Shown here one piece after another: positions 37,434 through 45,824 of a DNA stretch of 64,000 nucleotides. Each line of letters starts with the position of its first letter. Position 1 is the first letter of the stretch. Made by a program: the position numbers and the translations under genes. Location of the stretch: positions 310,001 through 374,000 of the forward strand of contig NZ_JAQNCY010000003.1 in assembly GCF_028368855.1 (NCBI RefSeq). The letters are read 5' to 3'. The stretch comes from Leisingera sp. SS27 (lineage in GTDB: Bacteria > Pseudomonadota > Alphaproteobacteria > Rhodobacterales > Rhodobacteraceae). Below the pieces are notes generated by a model. The model worked only from the letters and a program-made list of their open reading frames with translations. It was not told where the DNA came from and made no database searches.

Positions 37434-38030
37434 TCAGCGGCGGCGGTCGCGGCGCGAGGACATCGGCTGGAAGGCCACGCCCACATGCGCCTCGCAATAG
37501 GGCTTGCCCTGCTGCGAGGGCAGGCCGCAGAACCAGAAGTCCTCGGTTGCGGGGTCGCCCACCGGCCATTTGCAGGTGCGCTCAGTCAGCTCCATCAGGC
37601 TCAGCTTTTTGGCTTTCTTCTCGATCTCATTGACCTTGGCCAGCGCCTCGGGGCTGATTTCATTGGCCGAGGGCTGCGGCGGCAGCGGCTGGCCGGCCGG
37701 GATGATCTGGCGGCGCGCAGGCGTTGCGGGTTTGGCGTCAGCCGCAGGCTGGGCCGCGGCCGGGCGGGCCGGTTCGGTCTTGGGCTGCGGCTTGGGCTTG
37801 GCTGCGGCGGCAGGTTTCGACGCGGCGGCCGCGGGGGCTGCTGCTGGCTTTTCCTTCGGCTCAGCCGCCTTGGATCCGCCGCTGTTGCGGTTGGACAGGC
37901 CGAGGCGGTGCACCTTGCCAATGACGGCGTTGCGGGTGACGCCGCCCAGTTCCTTGGCGATCTGGCTGGCCGACTGGCCCTCGCCCCACATTTTCTTGAG
38001 CAGTTCGACGCGCTCGTCTGTCCAGGACAT
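37434..38030 (-). CDS. gcrA: GcrA cell-cycle regulator
   Basis: A 198-residue alphaproteobacterial transcription factor. The HTH begins MSWTDERVELLKKMWGEGQS and runs through GGVTRNAVIGKVHRLGLSNR. A Pro/Ala/Lys-rich linker (about residues 50-110) separates it from a C-terminal conserved domain, TCKWPVGDPATEDFWFCGLP...PYCEAH, which resembles the sigma-70-binding part with a Cys/His cluster. GcrA works with CcrM methylation to control cell-cycle promoters (established in Caulobacter). The start at 38030 (MSWTDERV) is standard; the upstream codons are not part of the family. Confidence 0.95.
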   Translation of the reverse strand: MSWTDERVELLKKMWGEGQSASQIAKELGGVTRNAVIGKVHRLGLSNRNSGGSKAAEPKEKPAAAPAAAASKPAAAAKPKPQPKTEPARPAAAQPAADAKPATPARRQIIPAGQPLPPQPSANEISPEALAKVNEIEKKAKKLSLMELTERTCKWPVGDPATEDFWFCGLPSQQGKPYCEAHVGVAFQPMSSRRDRRR

Positions 38031-38191
38031 CTGTTGCCTTTCCAAGCTAATAGCGGCCCCAGGGGTTCTGCGGCCGCCATCATATTCCGTGTGATCGCCC
38101 TATTCTAATCACTGCGGGCGGAGTTACAAGGCATCTTGCGCCTATTGGCACAGCCGTTATGCAGTCCGGGCAGCGAAATGCAGGGGGCAGC

Positions 38192-39004
38192 ATGGCGGAT
38201 CAAGGTTATCAGGTGGAACTGGGCGCGCGCCGGTTCGGGCGGGTGAACTGGCTGGGCCTCAAGGCGCTGGCCTGGCGCGAGGTGAAGCGGTTCCTGGCGG
38301 TCTGGACCCAGACGCTGCTGGCGCCCCTGGTGACCGCGGCGCTGTTCCTGATGATCTTCAACATCGCCATCGGCCCCAAACGCGGCGACGTGATGGGGGT
38401 GCCGTTCCTGACCTTCCTGGCGCCGGGCATCATGATGATGACGGTGATCCAGAACGCCTTTGCAAACACCTCATCCTCCATCGTTATTGCCAAGGTGCAG
38501 GGCAATATCGTCGACACGCTGATGCCGCCCCTGTCGGGGCTGGAGATCCTGTTGGGCTATCTGGCCGGCGCGGTGGCGCGCGGCACGCTGGTGGCGCTGG
38601 GCATCGGGCTGGGGCTGATGGCGGTTCTGCAAATCGTGCCGGCGCACCCGCTGGCGGCGCTGGTGTTCATCGTGCTGGGCGCGGCGTTTCTGGGCGGTCT
38701 GGGCATCGTCGCCGGCGTGTTCGCCGACAAGTTCGACCAGATGGCGGCGATCACCAATTTCATCGTGACGCCCCTGGCGTTTCTCTCGGGTACTTTCTAT
38801 TCAGTGGAGGCGCTGCCGCCGGTTCTGAAAGTAATCTCGCATCTGAACCCGGTGTTCTACCTGATCGACGGGGTGCGATTCGGGGTGATCGGTACGTCGG
38901 ACAGCCCGCCCTTGCTGGGGCTGGTGGTCTGCAGCGGCGCCACCTTTGCCGTCTGCCTGCTGGCCTGGGTGATGCTGCGCACGGGATACCGGCTGAAACC
39001 CTGA
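38192..39004 (+). CDS. ABC-2 type transporter permease
   Basis: A 270-residue membrane protein with six predicted helices. The ABC-2 features are WTQTLLAPLVTAALFLMIFNIAIGP near residue 41 and FADKFDQMAAITNFIVTPLAFLSGTFYSVEALPP near 176, characteristic of the YadH/DrrB-like permease type. The ATP-binding partner is not adjacent. It resembles general drug or lipid exporters rather than the capsule permease KpsM. A CAGGGGG stretch lies 4 bases before the ATG at 38192. Confidence 0.85.
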   Translation: MADQGYQVELGARRFGRVNWLGLKALAWREVKRFLAVWTQTLLAPLVTAALFLMIFNIAIGPKRGDVMGVPFLTFLAPGIMMMTVIQNAFANTSSSIVIAKVQGNIVDTLMPPLSGLEILLGYLAGAVARGTLVALGIGLGLMAVLQIVPAHPLAALVFIVLGAAFLGGLGIVAGVFADKFDQMAAITNFIVTPLAFLSGTFYSVEALPPVLKVISHLNPVFYLIDGVRFGVIGTSDSPPLLGLVVCSGATFAVCLLAWVMLRTGYRLKP

Positions 39005-39009
39005 CGCCT

Positions 39010-40248
39010 TCATTCCGCGGGCAGGGGGTCCTCTGCAGGCGGAGGTGCCGCCTTCTTGCGCCCCAGCCGCGGATGCAGCTTGCCCGCCAGCAGCGCCGCA
39101 AAGGCCGCGGCGGCACCGCCTGCCGCAAATATCCCGGCCAGGGGCGCCACCATCAGAACCAGCCAGGCCGCCCCCGGCGTCAGAATGCCGGAGATATCGC
39201 GGTAGCTGGAATAGACCGCCGACATCTCTGTGCGCTCGGAGGGTTTCACCGCCATCAGGAACGGCAGCCCGCCGCAGATATCCAAGAGGATCAGCGCCGC
39301 AGACCCCGCCATCAGCATTCCCACCGATACCGCAGGCCAGCCCTGCAGCGCCGCCGCCGCGGCGAAACAGGCGGCAACGGTCAGAAACCCCGTGCGCACG
39401 GCCATCCGGATTGAATGCCGCTGCACCCAGCGCTGCAGCAGCGGCGCGCCGAACAGGCAGGCGTTGGTCACGGACAGAAGGATCCCGCCCAGCTCCTGCC
39501 CCAGCCCCTTTTCGATGGCAAAGATCGGCAGGTAAACCACATAGATCCACCAGCCGGCAGACCGGATCACCGCAAACAGGAAGCCGGCGATCAGCCGCGG
39601 CTGCTCCAGGAACCGCGGCAGGTATTTCAGCGGGCTGGAGGCCGGGCCGCGGGCGCGGGCGATCTGCTTGCCGTTGCCCATCCGCATCCACCAGAAGGCC
39701 GCCAGCATGAATACCGCCGCTGCGCCGGAGATAAGGAACGGGGCAGGCGGCCACCAGTCCAGCAGCAGCACCCCCGCCATCGGTCCGGCGGTCCAGCCCA
39801 GGGCTGAGTAGAACATCCGCGAGGTCTCGCATCTGCCCAGCTCGACCCGGGAAATGTAGTCCAGCACATAGGCGTTGAAGCAGATGAAGGTGGTGACCGC
39901 TGCCATGGTGTTGAGCGCCAGCGCCATCAGCACCGAACCCGGGCTTCCCTCGATGGCGAACCCTGCTGAGGCCACGAACATCGCAGCACCCAGGGAGTAG
40001 GCCCAGCGGCGCGGCACCAGCCGGACCAGCGCGGGCACCATCAGCCCGGCCAGCAGCGACAGGATGCCCACCGCGAAATAGGAGGCCGAGACCAGCCCGG
40101 CGTCCCCCAATGCCCGGTACATGATCAGCGGAAACACAGAGATCAGCGTGCCGCGCACCACAGCCTCAAGCCCCGCAAGGATGCCGAAATCCCGGACCGA
40201 GGGCACCGGCGCATGGCGCAGCCATTCGGGGATTCGCCTCTCGTGCAT
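39010..40248 (-). CDS. MFS transporter
   Basis: A 412-residue protein with twelve hydrophobic segments in two halves. The N-terminal MHERRIPEWLRHAPVPSVRDFGILAGLEAVVRGTLISVFPL and the loop RFLEQPRLIAGFLFAVIRSAGWWIYVVYLPI are MFS-like. The C-terminal tail is Pro/Lys-rich. Substrate is unknown. It faces the ABC permease end on, with 5 bases between stops. Confidence 0.82.
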   Translation of the reverse strand: MHERRIPEWLRHAPVPSVRDFGILAGLEAVVRGTLISVFPLIMYRALGDAGLVSASYFAVGILSLLAGLMVPALVRLVPRRWAYSLGAAMFVASAGFAIEGSPGSVLMALALNTMAAVTTFICFNAYVLDYISRVELGRCETSRMFYSALGWTAGPMAGVLLLDWWPPAPFLISGAAAVFMLAAFWWMRMGNGKQIARARGPASSPLKYLPRFLEQPRLIAGFLFAVIRSAGWWIYVVYLPIFAIEKGLGQELGGILLSVTNACLFGAPLLQRWVQRHSIRMAVRTGFLTVAACFAAAAALQGWPAVSVGMLMAGSAALILLDICGGLPFLMAVKPSERTEMSAVYSSYRDISGILTPGAAWLVLMVAPLAGIFAAGGAAAAFAALLAGKLHPRLGRKKAAPPPAEDPLPAE

Positions 40249-40378
40249 CTGCGCGCTCCTGTCCTGTTACAGGGCAGGGTGGCGCAGCGGACAGGCGGAA
40301 AATGCCAGTTTTCGACTTCGGCGTCGCCGCCGGGCCAGTGGCGGAAAATAACTTTTCGTGAGGGGCGGCGGCCCGGGG

Positions 40379-41290
40379 CTATTTTCCCGCGGGTGCCGCG
40401 CGGCCTGCAGGCGGCCGCATCCGGCCTTCGCGCCAGGCCAGAACGGCGGCGCCGGCCAGGATGATGACGGCGCCGAGGAAGGAGACCGCATCCGGCACCA
40501 CGCCGAAGCCCAGAAAGTCGTAGAGCGCGGCAAAGACCAGCGTGGCATAGCTGAACGGCGCCACAAAGGACGCATCGGCCCGTGCCATGCCGTTGATGAA
40601 ACAGGCCTGCGCGCAGGCCATCAAGAGCCCAAGCGCCGCCAATGCGCCCCATTGCCCGGCGCTCGGCATCTGCCAGACCGGCAGCACCGCACAGCTGGCA
40701 ATCATCATGCCCAGAAGATTGTTGAACCACAGCACCTGCAATGGCCCTTCGCGGCCTGCGAGCTTCTTGATGAAAATCAGCTCCAGCCCCATCACCGCCG
40801 CCGCGCCCAGGGCCAGCAGTGCGGCGGGCTGGAAGCTGGCGGGCGTGGGCCTCAGCAGGATCATTGCCCCCATCATCGCAATCAGCGCCGCGCTCCAGCG
40901 CCACGGTCCGACGCGCTCGCCCAGCAGCGGGATCGCCAGCAGCATGCCAAAGACCGGGTTCAGGAAGGTAATCGCGGTGGCATCGGCCAGCGGAATATAG
41001 GCCACCGAGGCAAACATCAGCGTGACCCCGGCCCAGCCGAAGGAGGTGCGCCCAATGTGATAGCCCCAATGCGGACGGATGAAGCGCGGGCGCAGGATCA
41101 GCACAGCGGTCGAAATGCCCGCGAAGGCAAACAGAAAGCGCCCGTGGCTGATCTGCAGCGGATGCAGCGGCGCGCCAAGCACATCTGTCCCCAAGGACTT
41201 GGCCAGCAGAGTGGTGCCCGCAATGAAGGTGGTGGCAGCCAGGATCAGGGCGGCGGCCAGGGCCGGGTTCTGCGGAGTGTTGCGCGTCAT
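40379..41290 (-). CDS. EamA/DMT family transporter
   Basis: A 303-residue drug/metabolite transporter with ten hydrophobic helices in two EamA halves (ISHGRFLFAFAGISTAVLIL near residue 45, LADATAITFLNPVFGMLLAIPLLGERV near 95, and FVAPFSYATLVFAALYDFLGFG near 239). ATG at 41290 is chosen: upstream codons to 41503 do not look like membrane-protein sequence. The substrate could be a metabolite or amino acid. Confidence 0.85.
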   Translation of the reverse strand: MTRNTPQNPALAAALILAATTFIAGTTLLAKSLGTDVLGAPLHPLQISHGRFLFAFAGISTAVLILRPRFIRPHWGYHIGRTSFGWAGVTLMFASVAYIPLADATAITFLNPVFGMLLAIPLLGERVGPWRWSAALIAMMGAMILLRPTPASFQPAALLALGAAAVMGLELIFIKKLAGREGPLQVLWFNNLLGMMIASCAVLPVWQMPSAGQWGALAALGLLMACAQACFINGMARADASFVAPFSYATLVFAALYDFLGFGVVPDAVSFLGAVIILAGAAVLAWREGRMRPPAGRAAPAGK

Positions 41291-41548
41291 GGCAACAGCG
41301 GTGCGGCAAGCCGCCGCGGGATGCAAGGGGAAAGGCTTCGTCAGCCGCCGTAATATGCCGCCAGGGCAGGGGGCTGCCCCGCAAGTTTGGAGAAGGAGGG
41401 GCGCTGCCCCTCTTGGCCTTAAGGCCAATTCACCCCGGAGTATTTTGCCAAAGGTGAAAGGCATGGGCAGCGTGTTGCGGCACATTGGCGGGAAGGGTTG
41501 CACAAAAGGGGTTTTCTTTCGCCAAAACCTCCACTATGGAACCACCTC
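41291..41548. other. Intergenic region upstream of the arg leader
   Basis: This region contains a GGGGCGCTGCCCC palindrome near 41399-41411, then GGCCTTAAGGCC and the block CACCCCGGAGTATTTTGCC. It must carry the promoter for the leader and argDF and the divergent EamA gene promoter. No convincing ORF is present. Confidence 0.45.
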
Positions 41549-41602
41549 ATGATCAAACGCGCATATACCTCCATCTCGCGACGCCGACGCCGCCTGGCGT
41601 AA
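41549..41602 (+). CDS. Arginine-rich leader peptide (putative arg attenuator)
   Basis: A 17-codon ORF: ATG at 41549-41551, TAA at 41600-41602, encoding MIKRAYTSISRRRRRLA. Five consecutive Arg codons (CGA CGC CGA CGC CGC) at positions 11-15, plus one at 4, give 6 Arg in 17 codons. It ends 126 bases before argD, the first gene of an arginine operon. The layout is that of amino-acid attenuator leaders (as for his, leu, phe). The Shine-Dalgarno is weak (GGAACCACC). A bulged hairpin follows the stop codon. Translation of this peptide is predicted, not shown. Confidence 0.7.
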   Translation: MIKRAYTSISRRRRRLA

Positions 41603-41728
41603 CCGGCCCTTGATCCCCTGTGCCTGCCGTGCAGCACATCCCCCATTCGAAATCCATTGATCCACCGTTGACCCAAGGCCAGGCTTCCGTCACAGCTTTG
41701 GCTTCCACCTTTGAAAAGGATGATCCCG
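41603..41728 (+). promoter_or_regulatory. Leader region with hairpins ahead of argD
   Basis: TGTG-C-CTGC-CGT-GCAG-CACA (41619-41638) folds as an 8-bp stem with a bulged C, 17 bases past the leader stop. CCAAGGC near 41672 can pair with GCTTTGG near 41695. Just before argD, CCTT-TGAA-AAGG overlaps the Shine-Dalgarno AAAGG and could block it. No T-run is seen, so a classical intrinsic terminator is absent. This suggests a translational or Rho-dependent attenuation design rather than the textbook form. Confidence 0.5.
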
Positions 41729-42910
41729 ATGATCCCGTCCGTTCTGCCGACCTACAACCGTGCCCCGCTTGAGTTCGTCAAAGGCGAAGGCGCCTGGCTG
41801 ACCACGGCGGACGGGCGCCGCTTTCTGGATCTGGGCAGCGGCATCGCGGTCAATGCGCTGGGCCATGCCCATCCGGCGCTGGTGGAGGCGCTGACCTCCC
41901 AGGCGCAAGCCTTGTGGCATGTCTCCAACCTCTACCAGATCCCGCAGCAGCAGGCGCTGGCGGACAAGCTGGTGGAGCATACCTTTGCCGACACCGTGTT
42001 CTTCACCAACTCCGGCACCGAGGCCTGCGAGCTGGCGGTGAAGATGGCGCGCAAGTATTTCTATGAAAAGGGCCAGCCGGAGCGGGTGGAGATCATCACC
42101 TTTGACGGCTCCTTCCATGGCCGCTCCTCTGCTGGCATCGCGGCGGCGGGCTCTGAGAAGATGGTCAAGGGCTTCGGCCCGCTGCTGCCCGGTTTTGTGC
42201 ATCTGGCCTTCGGCGATCTGGACGGCGTGACCAATGCCATCTCGGACAGCACAGCGGCCATCATGATCGAGCCGGTGCAGGGCGAGGGCGGCATCCGTGT
42301 GGTTCCCGATGCAGAGCTGAAGGCGCTGCGCCGGATCTGCGACGAGCATGGCCTGTTGCTGATCCTCGATGAGGTGCAATGCGGCGTCGGGCGGACCGGC
42401 AAGCTGTTTGCCCATGAATGGGCGGGCATCACCCCGGACGTCATGATGGTGGCCAAGGGGATCGGCGGCGGCTTCCCGCTGGGCGCGGTGCTGGCCACCG
42501 AGGAGGCCGCCAGCGGCATGACCGCAGGCACCCATGGCTCCACCTACGGCGGCAACCCGCTGGGCTGCGCGGTGGGCTGCGCGGTGATGGATCATGTGGC
42601 TGATCCGGACTTCCTGGCCGAGGTGAACCGCAAGGCGGGCCTGCTGCGGCAGAAGCTGGAGGGGCTGGTGGCCGACCACCCCGAGGTGTTCGAAGAGGTG
42701 CGCGGCTCCGGCCTGATGCTGGGCCTCAAGTGCGCGGCGGCGAATTTTGATGTGGTCAACGCAGGCTACGCCAACGCACTGATCACCGTTCCGGCCGCGG
42801 ATAATGTGATCCGCTTGCTGCCGCCGCTGACCCTGACGGACGAGGACATCGCCGAGGCCGTCAGCCGTCTTGATGCCGTGGCAACAACCGTTCGCATCGG
42901 TAATGCCTGA
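41729..42910 (+). CDS. argD: Acetylornithine aminotransferase
   Basis: A 393-residue class III aminotransferase. PLP-lysine is Lys243 in MVAKGIGGGFPLG, and the conserved NSGTEACELAVKMARKYF (94 onward) and ILDEVQCGVGRTG motifs are present. It transaminates N-acetylglutamate semialdehyde with glutamate in arginine synthesis, and often also succinyldiaminopimelate. The start at 41729 (MIPSVLPTYNRAPL) follows AAAGG at proper spacing; an ATG at 41720 is an alternative. It is the first structural gene of the arg unit. Confidence 0.95.
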   Translation: MIPSVLPTYNRAPLEFVKGEGAWLTTADGRRFLDLGSGIAVNALGHAHPALVEALTSQAQALWHVSNLYQIPQQQALADKLVEHTFADTVFFTNSGTEACELAVKMARKYFYEKGQPERVEIITFDGSFHGRSSAGIAAAGSEKMVKGFGPLLPGFVHLAFGDLDGVTNAISDSTAAIMIEPVQGEGGIRVVPDAELKALRRICDEHGLLLILDEVQCGVGRTGKLFAHEWAGITPDVMMVAKGIGGGFPLGAVLATEEAASGMTAGTHGSTYGGNPLGCAVGCAVMDHVADPDFLAEVNRKAGLLRQKLEGLVADHPEVFEEVRGSGLMLGLKCAAANFDVVNAGYANALITVPAADNVIRLLPPLTLTDEDIAEAVSRLDAVATTVRIGNA

Positions 42911-42988
42911 CCTTCCTCTTGCCAGAAAAATCCCGGGGGTCCGGGGGCAGGCAGCCCCCGGCCTTCGCCAGAACAAAGCGATACGACC

Positions 42989-43915
42989 ATGAACCATTTC
43001 CTCGACATCCACAAAACCAGCCCTGCCGACCTGCGCGCCATCATCGATCAGGCCAAGGCCACCAAGCAGGCGCGCCTGGGCCGCCCCAAGGCGGCGCTGG
43101 ACGATGAGCTGCCGCTGAAGGACCGGATGGTGGCGCTGATTTTTGAGAAACCCTCGACCCGGACCCGGGTGTCCTTTGACGTCGGCGTGCGCCAGATGGG
43201 CGGCCAGACCATGGTGCTGTCGGGCAAGGACATGCAGCTGGGCCACGGCGAGACCATTGCCGACACCGCCCGCGTCCTCAGCCGTTATGTGGACATGATC
43301 ATGATCCGCACCTTTGACGAGACCGTGCTGACCGAGATGGCGGAATACTCGGACGTGCCGGTGATCAACGGCCTGACCGACCGCACCCACCCCTGCCAGA
43401 TCATGGCGGACGTGCAGACCTACGAGGAGCACCGCGGCTCCATCAAGGGCAAGAAAGTTGTGTGGTGCGGCGACGGCAACAACGTCTGCGCTTCCTTCAT
43501 CCATGCGGCCGGCCAGTTCGGTTTCGACCTCACCTTCACTGGCCCGTCGCAATTGGACCCGGAGGAGGAATTCATGGGGCTTGCGCGCAAGGCAGGGTCC
43601 AGGATCACGGTTGAGCGGGATGCCTTCAAAGCGGTGGAGGGCGCCGATCTGGTGGTGGCCGACACCTGGGTTTCCATGCATGACAGCCAATCGTCGAAAG
43701 AGCGCCGCCATAACATGCTGCGCCCGTATCAGGTGAATGAAGAGCTGATGGCCCATGCGGGGCCCGACGCGCTGTTCATGCACTGCCTGCCCGCCCACCG
43801 CGAGGAAGAGGTGACAAGCGCCGTGATGGACGGGCCGCAGTCGGTGATCTTTGACGAGGCGGAGAACCGCCTGCACGCGCAGAAGGCCATCATGCGGTGG
43901 TGCCTGGGCGGCTGA
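42989..43915 (+). CDS. argF: Ornithine carbamoyltransferase
   Basis: A 308-residue enzyme that joins carbamoyl phosphate and ornithine to citrulline. The carbamoyl-phosphate loop STRTR is at residues 56-60, the segment [11 protein letters not shown] near 134, and the ornithine-binding HCLPAHR near 271. Its substrate carbamoyl phosphate comes from CarAB, encoded elsewhere in the window. It is 78 bases downstream of argD. Confidence 0.97.
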   Translation: MNHFLDIHKTSPADLRAIIDQAKATKQARLGRPKAALDDELPLKDRMVALIFEKPSTRTRVSFDVGVRQMGGQTMVLSGKDMQLGHGETIADTARVLSRYVDMIMIRTFDETVLTEMAEYSDVPVINGLTDRTHPCQIMADVQTYEEHRGSIKGKKVVWCGDGNNVCASFIHAAGQFGFDLTFTGPSQLDPEEEFMGLARKAGSRITVERDAFKAVEGADLVVADTWVSMHDSQSSKERRHNMLRPYQVNEELMAHAGPDALFMHCLPAHREEEVTSAVMDGPQSVIFDEAENRLHAQKAIMRWCLGG

Positions 43916-43930
43916 CGGGCTTCTGAGACA

Positions 43931-44326
43931 ATGAAGCTGAAACTTCAGATGCGCGGGCTGCCCGGTGAATACGCTGTGTCGCGGCTCGCGCCCGGTGCTG
44001 CCATGCCCGCATGGGCCAGCGGGCCGGGACTGGTGAATGTGACCCATGCCGAAGACGAAATTTCGGTTGTCTGCCTGGCCGGGCGGGTGCCGGAGGGCGT
44101 GGAATGCTCCCGCGGCTGGGCGGCTTTCCAGGTCTCGGACCTTTATGATTTTGACGCGCCGGGGGTGGTTTTGTCCGCGGTGCGGCCGGTTTCCGAGGCC
44201 GGACTTGGGGTCTTTGCCGTCTCAACCTTCTACCGCGACTACTTGCTTGTGCGGCAGGCCGAGCGCGCCGGAGCGGAAGACGCCTGGCGGGCTGCCGGGC
44301 ACCAGGTGGATGCCGCCGCCATGTAA
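43931..44326 (+). CDS. Stand-alone ACT domain protein (ACT_7/CASTOR type)
   Basis: A 131-residue protein with an ACT-like pattern: MKLKLQMRGLPGEYAVSRLAPGA, DEISVVCLAGRVPEGVECSRGWAAFQV and SAVRPVSEAGLGVFAVSTFYRDYLLV. The ISVVC strand and the GLGVFAVSTFYRDYLLV segment are typical of the ACT_7 type. In eukaryotes this domain in CASTOR1 binds arginine (established there). Here it lies 15 bases after argF, so amino-acid sensing of arginine or ornithine is a natural but unproven guess. It has no DNA-binding domain. Confidence 0.78.
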   Translation: MKLKLQMRGLPGEYAVSRLAPGAAMPAWASGPGLVNVTHAEDEISVVCLAGRVPEGVECSRGWAAFQVSDLYDFDAPGVVLSAVRPVSEAGLGVFAVSTFYRDYLLVRQAERAGAEDAWRAAGHQVDAAAM

Positions 44327-44415
44327 AAGCGGTGTAGGATGAACCGGTCCTGACGCCAAGTCTTATTCCGGTCCTTCCTTCTGGGGCACGGGTTCCAAAT
44401 TTGCGAGGTAAAACT

Positions 44416-44934
44416 ATGCCAGGAGCAAAAGGCGGATGCCTGTGCGGTGCAATACGGTATGAAATCGCGCGTCAGCCTGCCAAGGTGACCCTGTGCCATT
44501 GCAGGTTCTGCCAGCGCGCAACCGGTGCCGCCTATATGATTCAGCCAGCCTTCGCTGCCGCAGATTTCAAACTGCGCAAAGGCACTCCAAAGAACTACAG
44601 CCATATCTCAGCTGGCAGCGGCAAAGAGATACGGGTCAGGTTCTGCGGCACCTGCGGCACCAAACTGTTTCAAGCTTTCGAACGCTTCGAAGGGGCGATC
44701 GGGCTGTTTAGCGGCACGCTGGATGATCCCGGCTGGCTTGAGATCAGCCCTGTAAACAGCAAACACATCTTCCTGAAGAGCGCACGCAGCGAAACAGTCA
44801 TCCCGGCGGATACACCCGTATTCATGCAACACGCTATTTCAGTTGATGGCACGCCCTTGGTGCCAATGGTGCTGGCAACCGCTCAGAAGGCCGGGGACCT
44901 GCAGCACGAACCCTCAGGCAGCGAGACCGGATAA
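44416..44934 (+). CDS. GFA-family (glutathione-dependent formaldehyde-activating type) protein
   Basis: A 172-residue protein with the GFA zinc pattern: GGCLCGAIRYEI, LCHCRFCQRATGAAY, VRFCGTCGTKLFQ. It is a CENP-V/GFA fold. The substrate is not known; most family members have no proven role in formaldehyde handling. The start at 44416 follows a GAGGT stretch. Confidence 0.87.
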   Translation: MPGAKGGCLCGAIRYEIARQPAKVTLCHCRFCQRATGAAYMIQPAFAAADFKLRKGTPKNYSHISAGSGKEIRVRFCGTCGTKLFQAFERFEGAIGLFSGTLDDPGWLEISPVNSKHIFLKSARSETVIPADTPVFMQHAISVDGTPLVPMVLATAQKAGDLQHEPSGSETG

Positions 44935-45028
44935 GCTGTCCGGTGCCTTGCAAAATCGGTGATCTCAGCCTCTTGTGCCAGTGCCGGTTTCCCGCCAGCA
45001 TTTCCCTGGTTCGCAAGGGAGATGCATC

Positions 45029-45745
45029 ATGGACAGAACCTCAAAACCGCAAGCGCTGATCGTCGGGGCCGGGACCGGCCTGTCCGCGTCCTTTGCCAGG
45101 CAGCTCTCTGCTGCGGGCTATGCGGTGCATCTGGCTGCCCGCAACACGGACAAGCTGGAGGCGCTGGCGGTTGAGACCGGCGCTAAGCTGCACGTGCTGG
45201 ACGGCACCGATGCCGAAGGGACGTCCGCGCTCATCAGCAATCTGCCCGGCGATCTGCGGGTGGCCTGTTACAACCCCTCAGCCCGGCTGCGCGGGCCTGT
45301 GGCGGAGCTGGACCCGGAAGCGGTGAGTGAAGCAGTGGAGATCACCGCCTATGGCGCCTTTGTGCTGGGGCAGGCAGCGGCGCGGCGGATGCTGGCGCAG
45401 CAGATGGATAACGGGCGGCGCGGCACCATCCTGTTCACCGGCGCCTCGGCGGGCGTCAAGGGCTTTGCGCACTCCGCTCCCTTTGCGATGGGCAAGTTCG
45501 CGCAGCGCGGCCTGGCGCAGTCGATGGCGCGGGAGCTGCATCCCAAGGGCATCCATGTCACCTGGATTAATATCGACGGCGGCATCCGCAATGCCGCGCG
45601 GCCTGAGCGGACCGAGGCGGCAGACAACCCCGACAGCATGCTGGACCCGGAGGCCATTGCGCAGGAATACATGCATCTGATCCATCAGCACCGCTCCGCC
45701 TGGAGCGACGAGCTGGTGCTGCGGCCCTGGGTGGAGCGGTTCTAG
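45029..45745 (+). CDS. Short-chain dehydrogenase/reductase with an altered catalytic site
   Basis: A 238-residue Rossmann protein. The dinucleotide motif is VGAGTGLSASFARQLSAAG (residues 12-30). The catalytic segment, usually Ser...YxxxK, reads FTGASAGVKGFAHSAPFAMGK: Ser and Lys are present but Phe replaces Tyr. The C-terminal part is WERF-like (VLRPWVERF). It may be inactive or act on a non-standard substrate. The start at 45029 is chosen after an AAGGGAGATG stretch. Confidence 0.83.
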   Translation: MDRTSKPQALIVGAGTGLSASFARQLSAAGYAVHLAARNTDKLEALAVETGAKLHVLDGTDAEGTSALISNLPGDLRVACYNPSARLRGPVAELDPEAVSEAVEITAYGAFVLGQAAARRMLAQQMDNGRRGTILFTGASAGVKGFAHSAPFAMGKFAQRGLAQSMARELHPKGIHVTWINIDGGIRNAARPERTEAADNPDSMLDPEAIAQEYMHLIHQHRSAWSDELVLRPWVERF

Positions 45746-45765
45746 GGCTCGGGCCGTAAGGCAAA

Positions 45766-45800
45766 GAAAATCCCCCGCAGCCGGAGGGCGCGGGGGCTCT
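45766..45800 (-). terminator. Rho-independent terminator after pit
   Basis: On the minus strand CCCCCGC...GCGGGGG is followed by ATTTTC. It lies 25 bases past the pit stop and could also serve the convergent SDR gene. Confidence 0.75.
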
Positions 45801-45824
45801 GTTTGTGCGTGAAAGCGGTGCAGC

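Noticed and set aside
38192-39004. Considered as the missing capsule permease KpsM
   Set aside because: Motifs fit the general YadH/DrrB-type ABC-2 permease, and it is about 6 kb from kpsT on the opposite strand.
41690-44047. 785-codon minus-strand frame opposite argD and argF
   Set aside because: It spans two clear plus-strand genes and their gap, so it cannot be a real gene.
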